Source of the DNA: an uncultured Paracoccaceae bacterium
GTDB lineage: Bacteria; Pseudomonadota; Alphaproteobacteria; Rhodobacterales; Rhodobacteraceae
DNA length: 64,000 bases
Assembly: GCA_947495795.1 (NCBI GenBank)
Contig: CANMAI010000012.1
Span: 62,001 to 126,000 of the forward strand
Direction: 5' to 3'
In this document: positions 17,099 through 25,874 of the stretch, in pieces
How the letters are laid out: each line of letters opens with the position of its first letter
Numbering within the stretch: position 1 is the stretch's first letter
Made by a program: the position numbers and the translations under genes
The notes under the pieces: model-generated
The model's database searches: none
What the model was told of the DNA's origin: nothing
What the model saw: only the letters and a program-made list of their open reading frames with translations

Positions 17099-18486
17099 AG
17101 CATCGGTCCGTAGACAAGATCCGGCAAAAAAGTCACCCAGCTTGAAAAGAACACCAAAAGGAAAATCATCACAAGATAGGGGATCAGCAATGGCAATACG
17201 CCAACGGAGATCTCCTCGATCGAAATCTTACTGATCCGCGCGGCGACAAACAGATTGACCCCGATGGGAGGCGTGAGAAACCCGATCTCGCACGTCATCA
17301 CCGTGAAAATACCGAAGACCACTGGGTCAATTCCGAGACTGGTGACGAGCGGAAAGAAGACGGCTGTGAAAATGATGATCTGCGGAATGCTTTCCAGCCA
17401 CATGCCCACAATAATGTAGAAAACCCCGATCAGAAGCATCACCAGCCAGGGATGTTCCACCAGCCCCTGAAAGAGGCCAAGCACCGCTGCGGGGATATCA
17501 AAGATCGTCACAAGCTGACCGAAGGCCTTGGTTGAGCCAAGGATAAACAGCACCGTTCCGATGACGATGGCTGTAAATTTGAAAGCGTGAAAGAGCTTGG
17601 CCCATGTAAGGCCGCGATAAATGAACATGCCTACGAACAAGCCGTAAGCCACCGCCACGCCCGCTGCTTCAGAAGGGGTAAATATACCTGCGTAAATGCC
17701 ACCGAGAATGATTATCGGGGCCATCACGGCCCACTTGCCTTCCCAGAATGCTTCGAGCAGAGGGCCCCAGCGGAATGTCTCGCCACTTCCGCCGTAGCCG
17801 TTTCTGATCGAAATGATCGAGACGACCACCATCAGCATCAGCCCCAATACAATACCCGGTATTATCCCTGCCAGAAAAAGGCGCGGGATAGAAACATCCG
17901 TGACCAGCGCGAAAATGATGAGAAGATTCGAAGGCGGTATCATACTGCCCAAGGCACCCGCGGCGGCGGCAATCGCACCGGCAAAGCGTGATCGGTAGCC
18001 CTCCTCCTGCATGGCCGGAATGGTGATGGAGCCAATGGCAGCAGTGGTTGCCGGGCCGGAACCCGAGAGGGCCGCAAAGAACATGCAGGCCACAACCGTC
18101 ACAAGTCCGAGGCCGCCCTTGTAGGTGCCCACAAGCTTTTGCGCGATATTGACCAGCTTTTCAGACATCCCCCCCTGCTCCATCAACTGCCCGGCAAGAA
18201 TGAACAACGGGATAGTGACGAGCGGGAAGGGTTCAAACGCCGTCCAGGCAGCCTGCGCCATCAGTGTCATCGGGATATCGGCAATCACCAAGCCGGCTAC
18301 GGTGGCCATGCCAGCCGCGAAGGGGATGGGCACGCCGATCGCCATGGTAAACACAAAAACCGCCGCCATCAGAACGGGGCCATTCACACCGGCGATAAGG
18401 GAAACCAATAGCCCGACAACCATCGCGGCCAAAACGACAACCGGGACAACTGAGAGCCCGGATTTTGCGCCTGCAACCCCGCTCAC
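17095..18486 (-). CDS. dctM: TRAP transporter large permease (DctM)
   Basis: 463 residues and about 12 membrane spans, with the DctM family stretches FAALSGSGPATTAAIGSITIPAM, GSMIPPSNLLIIFALVT and FLTPPIGVNLFVAARIS. It is the ion-driven channel subunit of a tripartite periplasmic transporter. The start is set at GTG 18486, where GTGA overlaps the [13 protein letters not shown] stop; longer in-frame readings run through the [13 protein letters not shown] gene and are unlikely. It forms an operon with the binding protein, small permease and DMFase-like enzyme. Confidence 0.92.
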   Translation of the reverse strand: MSGVAGAKSGLSVVPVVVLAAMVVGLLVSLIAGVNGPVLMAAVFVFTMAIGVPIPFAAGMATVAGLVIADIPMTLMAQAAWTAFEPFPLVTIPLFILAGQLMEQGGMSEKLVNIAQKLVGTYKGGLGLVTVVACMFFAALSGSGPATTAAIGSITIPAMQEEGYRSRFAGAIAAAAGALGSMIPPSNLLIIFALVTDVSIPRLFLAGIIPGIVLGLMLMVVVSIISIRNGYGGSGETFRWGPLLEAFWEGKWAVMAPIIILGGIYAGIFTPSEAAGVAVAYGLFVGMFIYRGLTWAKLFHAFKFTAIVIGTVLFILGSTKAFGQLVTIFDIPAAVLGLFQGLVEHPWLVMLLIGVFYIIVGMWLESIPQIIIFTAVFFPLVTSLGIDPVVFGIFTVMTCEIGFLTPPIGVNLFVAARISKISIEEISVGVLPLLIPYLVMIFLLVFFSSWVTFLPDLVYGPML

Positions 18487-18965
18487 AGCGGCAATCCCCG
18501 AAATGCGTCCGCGCGCCAGCGCCAGTAAACCTGCACAATGCGAAACAGCATCAAGCCGAAAAGCAAGGGGATGAACATCTGAATCCAACGCTGCTCGATG
18601 CCGAGACCCGGGGTCTGATACGTCACTTTGAACAGAAGTTGTGTATATCTTGAGGTCTGTACAATCATGAAGATCACAAAACCGACCCACAGCGCATCAG
18701 CCAGCACAACGCAGCAAATCTGCAGCGGGCGCGGCAAGCGGCTGACCAGAAGCGTTATGCGGATATGCGCCCTATCACGTACAGCCATTGTGGCACCGAG
18801 ATAAACAGCGAAGATCATCCCATAGACAGCCGTTTCCTCCGCCCACACCGCAGCCGTGGAGAGGAAGAACCGCAAGATCACCTGCATCAGAACGGAGCCG
18901 ACAACGACGCTGAGAAAAAGAGTACACAGAACTTCTTCGAAATACCGATCGAGCTTGGCCAGCAC
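18483..18965 (-). CDS. dctQ: TRAP transporter small permease (DctQ)
   Basis: 160 residues, four membrane spans, with the DctQ-type first-loop motif QVILRFFLSTAAVWAEETAVY and the AVRDRAHIRITLL segment. It pairs with the large permease in the inner membrane. It follows the binding-protein gene after a 77-base spacer containing a strong hairpin, and overlaps the large-permease gene by four bases. Confidence 0.9.
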   Translation of the reverse strand: MLAKLDRYFEEVLCTLFLSVVVGSVLMQVILRFFLSTAAVWAEETAVYGMIFAVYLGATMAVRDRAHIRITLLVSRLPRPLQICCVVLADALWVGFVIFMIVQTSRYTQLLFKVTYQTPGLGIEQRWIQMFIPLLFGLMLFRIVQVYWRWRADAFRGLPL

Positions 18966-18995
18966 AGCAGACTCCGCACTTTGGGGGAAAGGCGT

Positions 18996-19019
18996 GCCCG
19001 CAGCTGCATTGCTGCGGGC
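18996..19019. other. RNA hairpin between TRAP binding-protein and [13 protein letters not shown] genes
   Basis: The arms GCCCGCAGC (18996-19004) and GCTGCGGGC (19011-19019) pair perfectly with a six-base loop. No T run follows on the minus strand, so it is more likely an mRNA-stability or attenuation element than a full terminator. It would let the binding protein be made in excess over the permeases, as binding proteins usually are. Confidence 0.65.
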
Positions 19020-19042
19020 CAGACGTTCGGGGAGAAACCGCG

Positions 19043-20041
19043 TCAGTTCGCGGCGGCACGGATGGACGTGACCAGCGCCTTGAAATCATCTCCCTTGTCA
19101 GCAGCGAAGCTATCCTGCACCCGCTGACCGGCCGCTATGAAATCCGTGCGGTCGAATTCAGCACTTTCCATGCCGCCTTCATCCAGTAGAAACGCGCGGA
19201 TCTCACCAACCTGACGGGTCATTTCCTCCTTCTGAAAAACGCCCGCATCCCGTGCGGCGCGCATCACAGCATCGCGTTGTGCCTCATCAAGCTTGCCCAT
19301 GATCCGATCACTCGCAAAAAGTGGCGAAAAATATGTGAAGTGCTCAAGCGCCGTGAAATAGGGCATGATTTCGTAGAACTTCTGCGATTTGATGAAGGAC
19401 GTGCCATTATCCGCGCCTTCGACCGTTCCGGTCTGCAAGGCCGTGGGGGTATCGGCCCAAGGGAGCGGAATTGGCGCTGCGCCAAACTCGGTAAAGGTGT
19501 CGATCATCACCTGGTTTTTGGGTACACGCACCTTCAGACCCGCCATATCCTCCATCTTGGTGATCGGGCTGCGCGAGTTGTAGAAATCGCGGTCCCCAAC
19601 AAAGCCGAAAGTCAGAAGATGAACGCCCGTGGCCTCCTGCAGCGCCTTTGCAAAACTCGTACCGACCTCACCTTCCAATACACTATAGGCGTGGCCCTTA
19701 TCCTCGAAAATATAGGGCAGCACAAACGCATCCATCAGCGGAAAGTGGGGCGATACGTTGTTCCCGGTGATGACATGCATATCAACGGTGCCAAGCTGCA
19801 TCGCCTTGAAGGCCTCGTCCTCTCCCATCAACTGGCCACAACACCGCACTTTCACATCGATTGTCCCGCCGGAGTATTCTTCGGCCAATTCTTCGAATTT
19901 ATTGGCCAGAACGGCATAGGAACTGCCTTCGGCGGCGGCATAACCAAGGTTGATCACCACATCATCGGCCATTGCAGCAGTTGTTGAGAAGGCAAGCGCG
20001 AGCAAGGATGCCGCAGCGGGCACCGTTTTGAGAAGTCTCAT
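19043..20041 (-). CDS. dctP: TRAP transporter substrate-binding protein (DctP family)
   Basis: 332 residues. A Sec signal peptide (MRLLKTVPAAASLLALAFSTTAAMA) precedes the DctP fold. The conserved Arg that usually salt-bridges a substrate carboxylate is in AGLKVRVPKNQVM, and the family stretch FGAAPIPLPWADTPTALQTGTVEGADNG is split across the domain hinge. It has a pair of adjacent cysteines in KVRCCGQLMG. GGAGAG lies four bases before the ATG. With DctQ, DctM and a DMFase-like enzyme in one operon, the ligand is probably the substrate or product of that enzyme (inferred). Confidence 0.92.
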   Translation of the reverse strand: MRLLKTVPAAASLLALAFSTTAAMADDVVINLGYAAAEGSSYAVLANKFEELAEEYSGGTIDVKVRCCGQLMGEDEAFKAMQLGTVDMHVITGNNVSPHFPLMDAFVLPYIFEDKGHAYSVLEGEVGTSFAKALQEATGVHLLTFGFVGDRDFYNSRSPITKMEDMAGLKVRVPKNQVMIDTFTEFGAAPIPLPWADTPTALQTGTVEGADNGTSFIKSQKFYEIMPYFTALEHFTYFSPLFASDRIMGKLDEAQRDAVMRAARDAGVFQKEEMTRQVGEIRAFLLDEGGMESAEFDRTDFIAAGQRVQDSFAADKGDDFKALVTSIRAAAN

Positions 20042-20566
20042 TCATCTCTCCAGGTCATCTGTTTCGCATTTTGTAGGCAAAGCCTGACACAAATGATCGC
20101 CGGAGTATAATGTCATTTGGAACAAGGCCCACATTTTGGAAGTGTCAGCAAAGGAAGCAGGCGCTTCAGCTTTCCGTATTTGCTGCACGAGGCCGGTTAC
20201 TCGTTCAATACCCCTGAGCCAGAACACCACTGTTCGAAAGGAGTCGCTGGTTAAGCGATCATCCTGTGAAGCTTCCATAGATACGGCCAAGAACAAAACT
20301 GACCGAAACAAGAAGCATGGATTCGCTGAAACAAGCTTCGAAAATAGTAATTAAAGGGCACGTATAACTCTCAAATAACACCCAGACACAACTTTGAATT
20401 GCACAAATCTCAACTTTAGTAGACGATTGTAGCGTATCGCCAGTGCCGATGCTGCAAATGGTGGTTGGTAACCTGTTCCCGCAACAAGATCATGCAGCCA
20501 CGACCTGTTAAGGAATAGGCGATACGGATGCTCTGATGAGATACCCTTTTGTGCCGGTGATTTTTG
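20042..20566. promoter_or_regulatory. Long intergenic region with divergent promoter signals
   Basis: No convincing gene in 525 bases. Near the TRAP end there is an inverted repeat CAAATGA (20090-20096) / TCATTTG (20113-20119), 49-78 bases upstream of the binding-protein start, a possible operator. Overlapping it on the plus strand is a sigma-70-like pair, CTGACA (20084-20089), 16-base spacer, TATAAT (20106-20111). If used, it would give the GGDEF/EAL gene an approximately 450-base leader or transcribe a small RNA. The rest holds only short unconvincing frames. Confidence 0.4.
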
Positions 20567-22996
20567 GTGACACACTCAAATCCGACCGATCCTCTCTCTG
20601 GGAGACTACAGACCAGGATAGACAGATCCTGGCTCCTTCGTTGGCGAGCGCCAGCGCAAAGTAGCCGTGCCGCACAACAGGTGTATTCGGAAGCGAAAGC
20701 TCTCGGCACAGGCCAAGCCGCGATCATCCAGGGGCAGGCGGCGCGGGTTCTGGGCTGGCATGCGCGCTGGACAGGGGATTTTCAGGCAGCCCAGAACCAT
20801 ATGCTCGAAGCGCTAAGACTGCTCGACATGCCACAGTATCTGCCGATGCAGGCCGAGGCGATGGCCGCACAGGCCGTTGTGCTCTACAGTCAGGGCCGTC
20901 AGGATGAGGCTGCGGAGCTCATACGCGAAGCGCTGACGTATCTCGGCCCGGAGCAGTCCATTCCTACGCGCATTGATCTCTATGTCGTGCAGTCAACAAT
21001 AGACTCCTATTCCGGTGCCTATGAAGCCGCCCAGACTTTGATCGATGAGGCCATCACGCTTGCAAAGAAGTCGGGTTTTGAACAACAACTTCCTAACGCA
21101 CTGAACGTTCAGGCGCGCATTCTGATGCGGATCGGCAAACCTGAAGACGCAGCACTTCCGGCAGTGGAAGCCGTGAAAGTGGCGCGGCAAACACGCAATG
21201 CCGTTGTACTTCCCTATACACTCGAGTTTCTTGCGGCTGTCCGGCTGGCTAACGGACAACCGGAAGAAGCTGTAGAACTGGCACGCCATGCAGCAGAGCT
21301 TGGAGAGAAACGACACGATCAACGCGTCACATGTCAGGCACTCGACGCTCTCGGCAAAGCGCAACACAAGTTGAAACTCTTTGACGACGCTCTGAAGACT
21401 TTGAACAAGGGGCTGCATATCGCAGAAGAAATTGATTACCCCATCTGGCAGCGTTGGTTCCTACTGGGAATATCGAACACATTGGAGGCAATCGGAGATT
21501 TATCCGGCGCATTGTCAACTTACAAAACCTATTTCAAGCTCGATCAGGCTCTGTTTCGCAAGGAGGCAGAGGCGCGGATGGTCGAGATGCGCGCCCGGTT
21601 TGATCTGCTCCGGGCGGAAGAGGTCGCGGAGGTAGAGCGCTCGCGGGCCGCAGAACTCGCCGAAGCGCATCAGGCGGCAGAGGTTTTGGCCCGAACAGAC
21701 AGACTTACCAAACTGTCCAATCGGGAAGGTCTCGATCAGCATTTGGAATCCGTTGGCTTTCTGAAAGACAACGCTTCTATAGCCTTTGTCGTTGTTGATC
21801 TGGATCATTTCAAACCTATCAACGATACTTACGGACATGCCGCAGGAGATCGTGTTCTGGTCGAAATTTCCGAACGGCTTAGCAGGCTTGTGCGCGACAA
21901 CGACATCGTCGCGCGTATAGGCGGTGATGAGTTTGCAATGATGGTCGGCGGTGTCAAAACATCTGCGCAGGCCCGTGATCTGGGCGAACGCCTGATACGC
22001 ATCTTCTCCGAACCCGTTACTGTAAAAAACCGGCCTCTTGATGTTTCGGGCAGTATCGGCATCGCGCTCAGCGAAACTGTCGGTCACCAACTTAGCAAGC
22101 TGATGAGTGCAGCCGACCAGGCAATGTACGGAGTAAAGGAGATCCGCGGCCCGGCCTACAATCTGTTCTGCGCGCGCAGTGCTGGCGATATCCTTGATCT
22201 CAACGTTAGAGAGGTCTTGCGAAAGGCCATTGCTGAAGGCCAGATCCAACCCTGGTTTCAGCCAAAAGTGGATATTTGCACCGGCCAGATCCAGGGTTTT
22301 GAAGCATTGGCAAGATGGGTCAAGCCGAATGGCCAGATAGTCCAGCCAACGGCTTTTCTGCCCCTGATCAAGCAGCACAACCTACAGGGTGAGTTCACCT
22401 TTGCGATACTTCGGCGATCACTTCAGCAACAGGCAGTCTGGTCCACGTTCGATATGCCAACCCCAAGCATAGCGGTTAACATGCTGGAAGAACTTCTGGC
22501 TTCCCCCGAGGCGGTACAGGATATCGATCAGATGCTGCAGGAATTTACCCCGCACAGAAATCTGGTTACACTGGAAATCACGGAAGATGTGTTTTTTGAT
22601 CGCGCGGCAGATGCAATTCGCAGCACCATCCAGCAACTGGGAGAAAGCGGCATCCAGTTTTCGATGGACGATTTCGGAACGGGCTATGGCTCGTTTCTGC
22701 ATCTGCGAGAGCTCCAGGTTCATGAGATGAAGATTGATATGGAATTTGTTCAGGGAATTGGAGTGGACAGGTCAGCCGAGGTAATCATTGAAGGCTTCAT
22801 CGCGATTGCAAAGGGCCTTGGCATCTGCGTCGCTGCCGAAGGGATAGAAACTGAGGAACAAGCCGCCTTCCTGACAGCACGCGATTGCTTTGTCGGGCAG
22901 GGCTTTCTTTTCGGCAAAGCATTGTCTGCAAAGGCCGCCGAAGAGCTTCTCCTTTCGCAGATGGATCAAAATATCGCGGCGCCAATTCGCCGCTGA
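20567..22996 (+). CDS. TPR-GGDEF-EAL protein (cyclic-di-GMP synthase/phosphodiesterase hybrid)
   Basis: About 809 residues with no membrane span. Residues 30-340 form TPR-like helical repeats, then a coiled coil (about 345-375), a GGDEF domain with intact GGDEF (about 452) and an RxxD inhibitory site (RDND) five residues before it, and an EAL domain with EAL (about 579), DDFGTGYGS and AEGIETEEQA. Both enzymatic signatures look intact, so it may make or break cyclic-di-GMP, gated by a partner bound to the TPRs. The start is uncertain: TTG at 20564 or GTG at 20567 are the first options after an in-frame stop at 20558; there is no nearby ATG, so the N terminus may be slightly eroded. Confidence 0.88.
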   Translation: MTHSNPTDPLSGRLQTRIDRSWLLRWRAPAQSSRAAQQVYSEAKALGTGQAAIIQGQAARVLGWHARWTGDFQAAQNHMLEALRLLDMPQYLPMQAEAMAAQAVVLYSQGRQDEAAELIREALTYLGPEQSIPTRIDLYVVQSTIDSYSGAYEAAQTLIDEAITLAKKSGFEQQLPNALNVQARILMRIGKPEDAALPAVEAVKVARQTRNAVVLPYTLEFLAAVRLANGQPEEAVELARHAAELGEKRHDQRVTCQALDALGKAQHKLKLFDDALKTLNKGLHIAEEIDYPIWQRWFLLGISNTLEAIGDLSGALSTYKTYFKLDQALFRKEAEARMVEMRARFDLLRAEEVAEVERSRAAELAEAHQAAEVLARTDRLTKLSNREGLDQHLESVGFLKDNASIAFVVVDLDHFKPINDTYGHAAGDRVLVEISERLSRLVRDNDIVARIGGDEFAMMVGGVKTSAQARDLGERLIRIFSEPVTVKNRPLDVSGSIGIALSETVGHQLSKLMSAADQAMYGVKEIRGPAYNLFCARSAGDILDLNVREVLRKAIAEGQIQPWFQPKVDICTGQIQGFEALARWVKPNGQIVQPTAFLPLIKQHNLQGEFTFAILRRSLQQQAVWSTFDMPTPSIAVNMLEELLASPEAVQDIDQMLQEFTPHRNLVTLEITEDVFFDRAADAIRSTIQQLGESGIQFSMDDFGTGYGSFLHLRELQVHEMKIDMEFVQGIGVDRSAEVIIEGFIAIAKGLGICVAAEGIETEEQAAFLTARDCFVGQGFLFGKALSAKAAEELLLSQMDQNIAAPIRR

Positions 22997-23166
22997 TCAC
23001 GTTGAAAACAAGCCGATAGGACGGAAAGGTCACTCTCTGGCCCTGCCTCGGCTTTGAGTCCAGCACATTACAATGCGACACTTCCCAGCAAGACTTCTCA
23101 AACAGATAAGAGGAACCGAATTCAATCGCAGGCGTTTTGGAGAGAGAACTAGAAAGGGACTGAGCC

Positions 23167-23379
23167 ATGGCAATCGAGATCGGCGACACCGTCAAATGGA
23201 ACTGGGGAAAGGGCACTGCCACGGGCAAAGTCGAGAAAACTTACGAAAAATCAATAACCCGCACAATCAGGGGCACGGAGGTCACCCGTAATGGATCAGA
23301 GGATGACAACGCGCTCTACATCAAACAGGAAGATGGCGATGCTGTCCTCAAGCTCGCGTCAGAAGTCTCCAAGGCCTGA
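23167..23379 (+). CDS. DUF2945 family small protein (HVA1/Tudor-like)
   Basis: 70 residues: a short beta-rich protein starting IEIGDTVKWNWGKGTATGKV and ending AVLKLASEVSKA, the full span of the DUF2945 (hypervirulence-associated Tudor-like) family. The function of the family is not firmly established. AAGGGA precedes the ATG. It is followed after two bases by the topoisomerase IB gene, so the two are very likely co-transcribed; a link to DNA handling is only positional inference. Confidence 0.82.
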   Translation: MAIEIGDTVKWNWGKGTATGKVEKTYEKSITRTIRGTEVTRNGSEDDNALYIKQEDGDAVLKLASEVSKA

Positions 23380-23381
23380 TC

Positions 23382-24338
23382 ATGGCGGGGTTGATCTATT
23401 ATCCAGACAATCAACCCGGGATAAGCCGGCAGAGACGCGGCCGCGGCTTCAGCTATGTCGCACCGGACGGCACGACGATAAACGATAGAGCAGAGCGAGC
23501 GCGGCTGGCAGCTCTTGCTGTCCCTCCGGCCTATAGTCAGGTGTGGATATGCCCCCTTCTCAATGGCCATCTGCTCGCCACCGGGCGGGATGAAAAGAAG
23601 CGCAAGCAATACCGCTATCATCCAGATTGGACGGCAGCACAGGCCGAAACGAAATTCAGAAATCTCGTTGAGTTCGGCTATCTTCTGCCGCGGATCCGCC
23701 GAAGGGTAATGCGTGATCTGGAGGGAGATGCGGGAGACAAGGCCTTCGCGCTGGCAAGCGCCGTCGCGATGATAGACAGGTTGGCATTGCGGGTCGGAAA
23801 CGAGGCCTATACGCGGGAGAACGGCAGCTACGGCGCCCTGACTCTGCGCAACCGTCATGTCGAACTTAAAGGCAACAAGATCATCCTGAACTATGTCGCC
23901 AAGGGTGGCAAAAGTGTCCGCAAACAGATGGCGGATCGCACACTCGCGCGGATCTTCAACAAGATCGGCGACTTGCCCGGAGCAACTCTGCTGACATGGA
24001 CGGACGATGAAGGACGCGCGCAAACGCTCGGCTCAGAAACCCTGAACAGCTATATTGCAGAAGCCGCCGATACGGAGGATATTACTGCAAAGACGTTTCG
24101 CACCTGGGTTGGCACGCTGGCCGCATTCGAAGTGGCAGAGGCGGGTTTCGCCACAATCAAGGCTATGGCGAACGAGGCATCAAGGCGCTTGCACAACACT
24201 GCAACCATTGCGCGCAACAGCTACATTCATCCCGAAGTCATAGAACTGGCCGGTCGCGCCACGAAACTCCCGCCTCCGGCCGATTTGGACGGCCTCAAGA
24301 AAGCCGAGCAGCGGCTGCTTGGCTATCTTGACCGCTGA
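23382..24338 (+). CDS. DNA topoisomerase IB (poxvirus/bacterial type)
   Basis: 318 residues with the bacterial TopIB layout: an N-terminal beta domain (PDGTTINDRAERARLAALAVPPAY, QYRYHPDW) and a C-terminal catalytic domain with LALRVGNEAYTRENGSYG, the Lys-bearing hairpin NYVAKGGK, TAKTFRTWVGTLAAF and the nucleophile Tyr281 in ARNSYIHPEV. It relaxes supercoils by transient 3'-phosphotyrosine linkage without ATP. It is a non-essential accessory enzyme in many alphaproteobacteria. AAGG lies eight bases before the ATG. Confidence 0.93.
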   Translation: MAGLIYYPDNQPGISRQRRGRGFSYVAPDGTTINDRAERARLAALAVPPAYSQVWICPLLNGHLLATGRDEKKRKQYRYHPDWTAAQAETKFRNLVEFGYLLPRIRRRVMRDLEGDAGDKAFALASAVAMIDRLALRVGNEAYTRENGSYGALTLRNRHVELKGNKIILNYVAKGGKSVRKQMADRTLARIFNKIGDLPGATLLTWTDDEGRAQTLGSETLNSYIAEAADTEDITAKTFRTWVGTLAAFEVAEAGFATIKAMANEASRRLHNTATIARNSYIHPEVIELAGRATKLPPPADLDGLKKAEQRLLGYLDR

Positions 24339-24455
24339 TTTCAAGGCCAAAAAAGGCCAGCGCCCAGGCGGACAATGAGCCGCACCAGAAAGCAACTGTT
24401 CGGAAACCGTAATAAACCATAGAAAACACTGAACCTTTTAAGCCGCTCCGCGTTT

Positions 24456-25844
24456 ATGGGGAAGCGAATGTGCGAGGTAGTTCAGTTGAGTACAACAAGA
24501 GATCTCACCACAGGCCCGACCTGGAGCAACCTTTTGCGGCTTGCCGGGCCAATGGTATTGGGCATCATTGCCGTAATCTCGGTCTCCCTCGTAGATACCT
24601 ACTATGTCGGCCAACTCGGCACCAAGGAGCTGACGGCGCTCTCCTTTACCTTCCCAGTCACCCTTTCTGTATCAAGCCTCGCCATTGGTCTGGGCGCAGG
24701 TGCGTCATCTATGGTGTCGCGCGCAATCGGCTCGGATAACCGTAAGGATGCAAAGAGGTTGGCAACCGATAGCCTTGTCCTTGCGGTTATACTCGTTCTC
24801 TCCGTTGCGGTCGTCGGATACCTGATGATTGATTGGCTTTTCGCACTTCTGGGCGCCACAGGCGACGTGCTTGATATGGTCGGTCGCTACATGCGTATCT
24901 GGTTCCTCGCCATTCCGCTCCTGGTGGTGCCGATTGTTGCCAACTCCATCGTCCGCGCAGTAGGCGATGCCTTTTGGCCCAGCGCCATCATGGTTGGTTC
25001 TGCGGTCATCAATATCACCGTCACCCCGGCCTTCATCTTCGGCTGGGGCCCGATCCCGGCAATGAACATCGAGGGTGCTGCCATCGGTACGATGGTCGCA
25101 TGGCTCTTCACACTTGTTGGCGCGTTTCTCCTCATCGCCCTGCGGGAGAGAATGCTCGTCCTCTCTGTGCCTCCATTCAGCGATGTTTACCAATCCTGGA
25201 AACGCATTCTACTGGTGAGCGTTCCGGCCTCCGTCGGCAATGCGGTGAACCCCATTGGCATCGCCGTGGTCACGGCAATCATTGCGGTTTACGGCGATAC
25301 TGTCGTTGCCGGTTTTGGCGTGGCTACCAGAATAGAATCCCTGGCCGTCATCCCGATGCTGGCACTATCCTCAGCCATCGGCCCCTTCACGGGCCAGAAC
25401 TGGGGCGCATCCAAAACAAGTCGCATTACAAGAGCCCTGAAAATCTCCTACGCCGTCTGCGCAATATGGGCAGCGGCGCTCGCCCTTTTCTTCTGGGTGG
25501 CGGCGGAATCTGTCATCGCCGTCTTCTCAGATGATGCAGATGTTATACAGGCCGCCTCGCTTTATCTCACAATCGTTCCGCTAAGCGTCTGGGGCTACGG
25601 CATCGTGATTATCGCGGCAGGAGCATTCAACGCTCTTGGAAAGTCATCAACGGGGTTGGCCTTCTATCTGTCGCGCACAGCGCTGCTCTACGTTCCGCTG
25701 TCGTTTCTGGCATCGGCCCTCTCGCAATCATGGGGCGTATTCTTCGCCATCGCGATTGCGAATGCCATCAGCGGAATGGCTGTCGCTGCGTATTCCCTCT
25801 GGTGGCTCACCAGTTGCGAGGAAAAGGGTGCCCAGCCCGCATAA
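24456..25844 (+). CDS. MATE family multidrug/metabolite efflux transporter
   Basis: 462 residues, 12 predicted membrane spans in two pseudo-repeats, with WSNLLRLAGPMVLGIIAVISVSLVDTYYVGQLG near the N terminus and a second-half counterpart RILLVSVPASVGNAVNPIGIAVVTA. The stretch GLGAGASSMVSRAIGSDN is typical of the DinF/NorM superfamily. It exchanges cations for organic cations or metabolites across the inner membrane. Substrate unknown. ATG at 24456 is used; Met5 is an alternative start. It converges with rhaI with a 30-base gap. Confidence 0.92.
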   Translation: MGKRMCEVVQLSTTRDLTTGPTWSNLLRLAGPMVLGIIAVISVSLVDTYYVGQLGTKELTALSFTFPVTLSVSSLAIGLGAGASSMVSRAIGSDNRKDAKRLATDSLVLAVILVLSVAVVGYLMIDWLFALLGATGDVLDMVGRYMRIWFLAIPLLVVPIVANSIVRAVGDAFWPSAIMVGSAVINITVTPAFIFGWGPIPAMNIEGAAIGTMVAWLFTLVGAFLLIALRERMLVLSVPPFSDVYQSWKRILLVSVPASVGNAVNPIGIAVVTAIIAVYGDTVVAGFGVATRIESLAVIPMLALSSAIGPFTGQNWGASKTSRITRALKISYAVCAIWAAALALFFWVAAESVIAVFSDDADVIQAASLYLTIVPLSVWGYGIVIIAAGAFNALGKSSTGLAFYLSRTALLYVPLSFLASALSQSWGVFFAIAIANAISGMAVAAYSLWWLTSCEEKGAQPA

Positions 25845-25874
25845 CCAAGGAACTGAACAACCGCACGGCTCTAA

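Noticed and set aside
20042-20311. Possible 89-residue minus-strand protein upstream of dctP
   Set aside because: It occupies the promoter region of the TRAP operon, has no ribosome site and resembles no family.
20136-20354. Possible 72-residue plus-strand protein downstream of the promoter-like site
   Set aside because: It would start at TTG without a clear ribosome site, and its composition shows no domain or codon bias like its neighbours.
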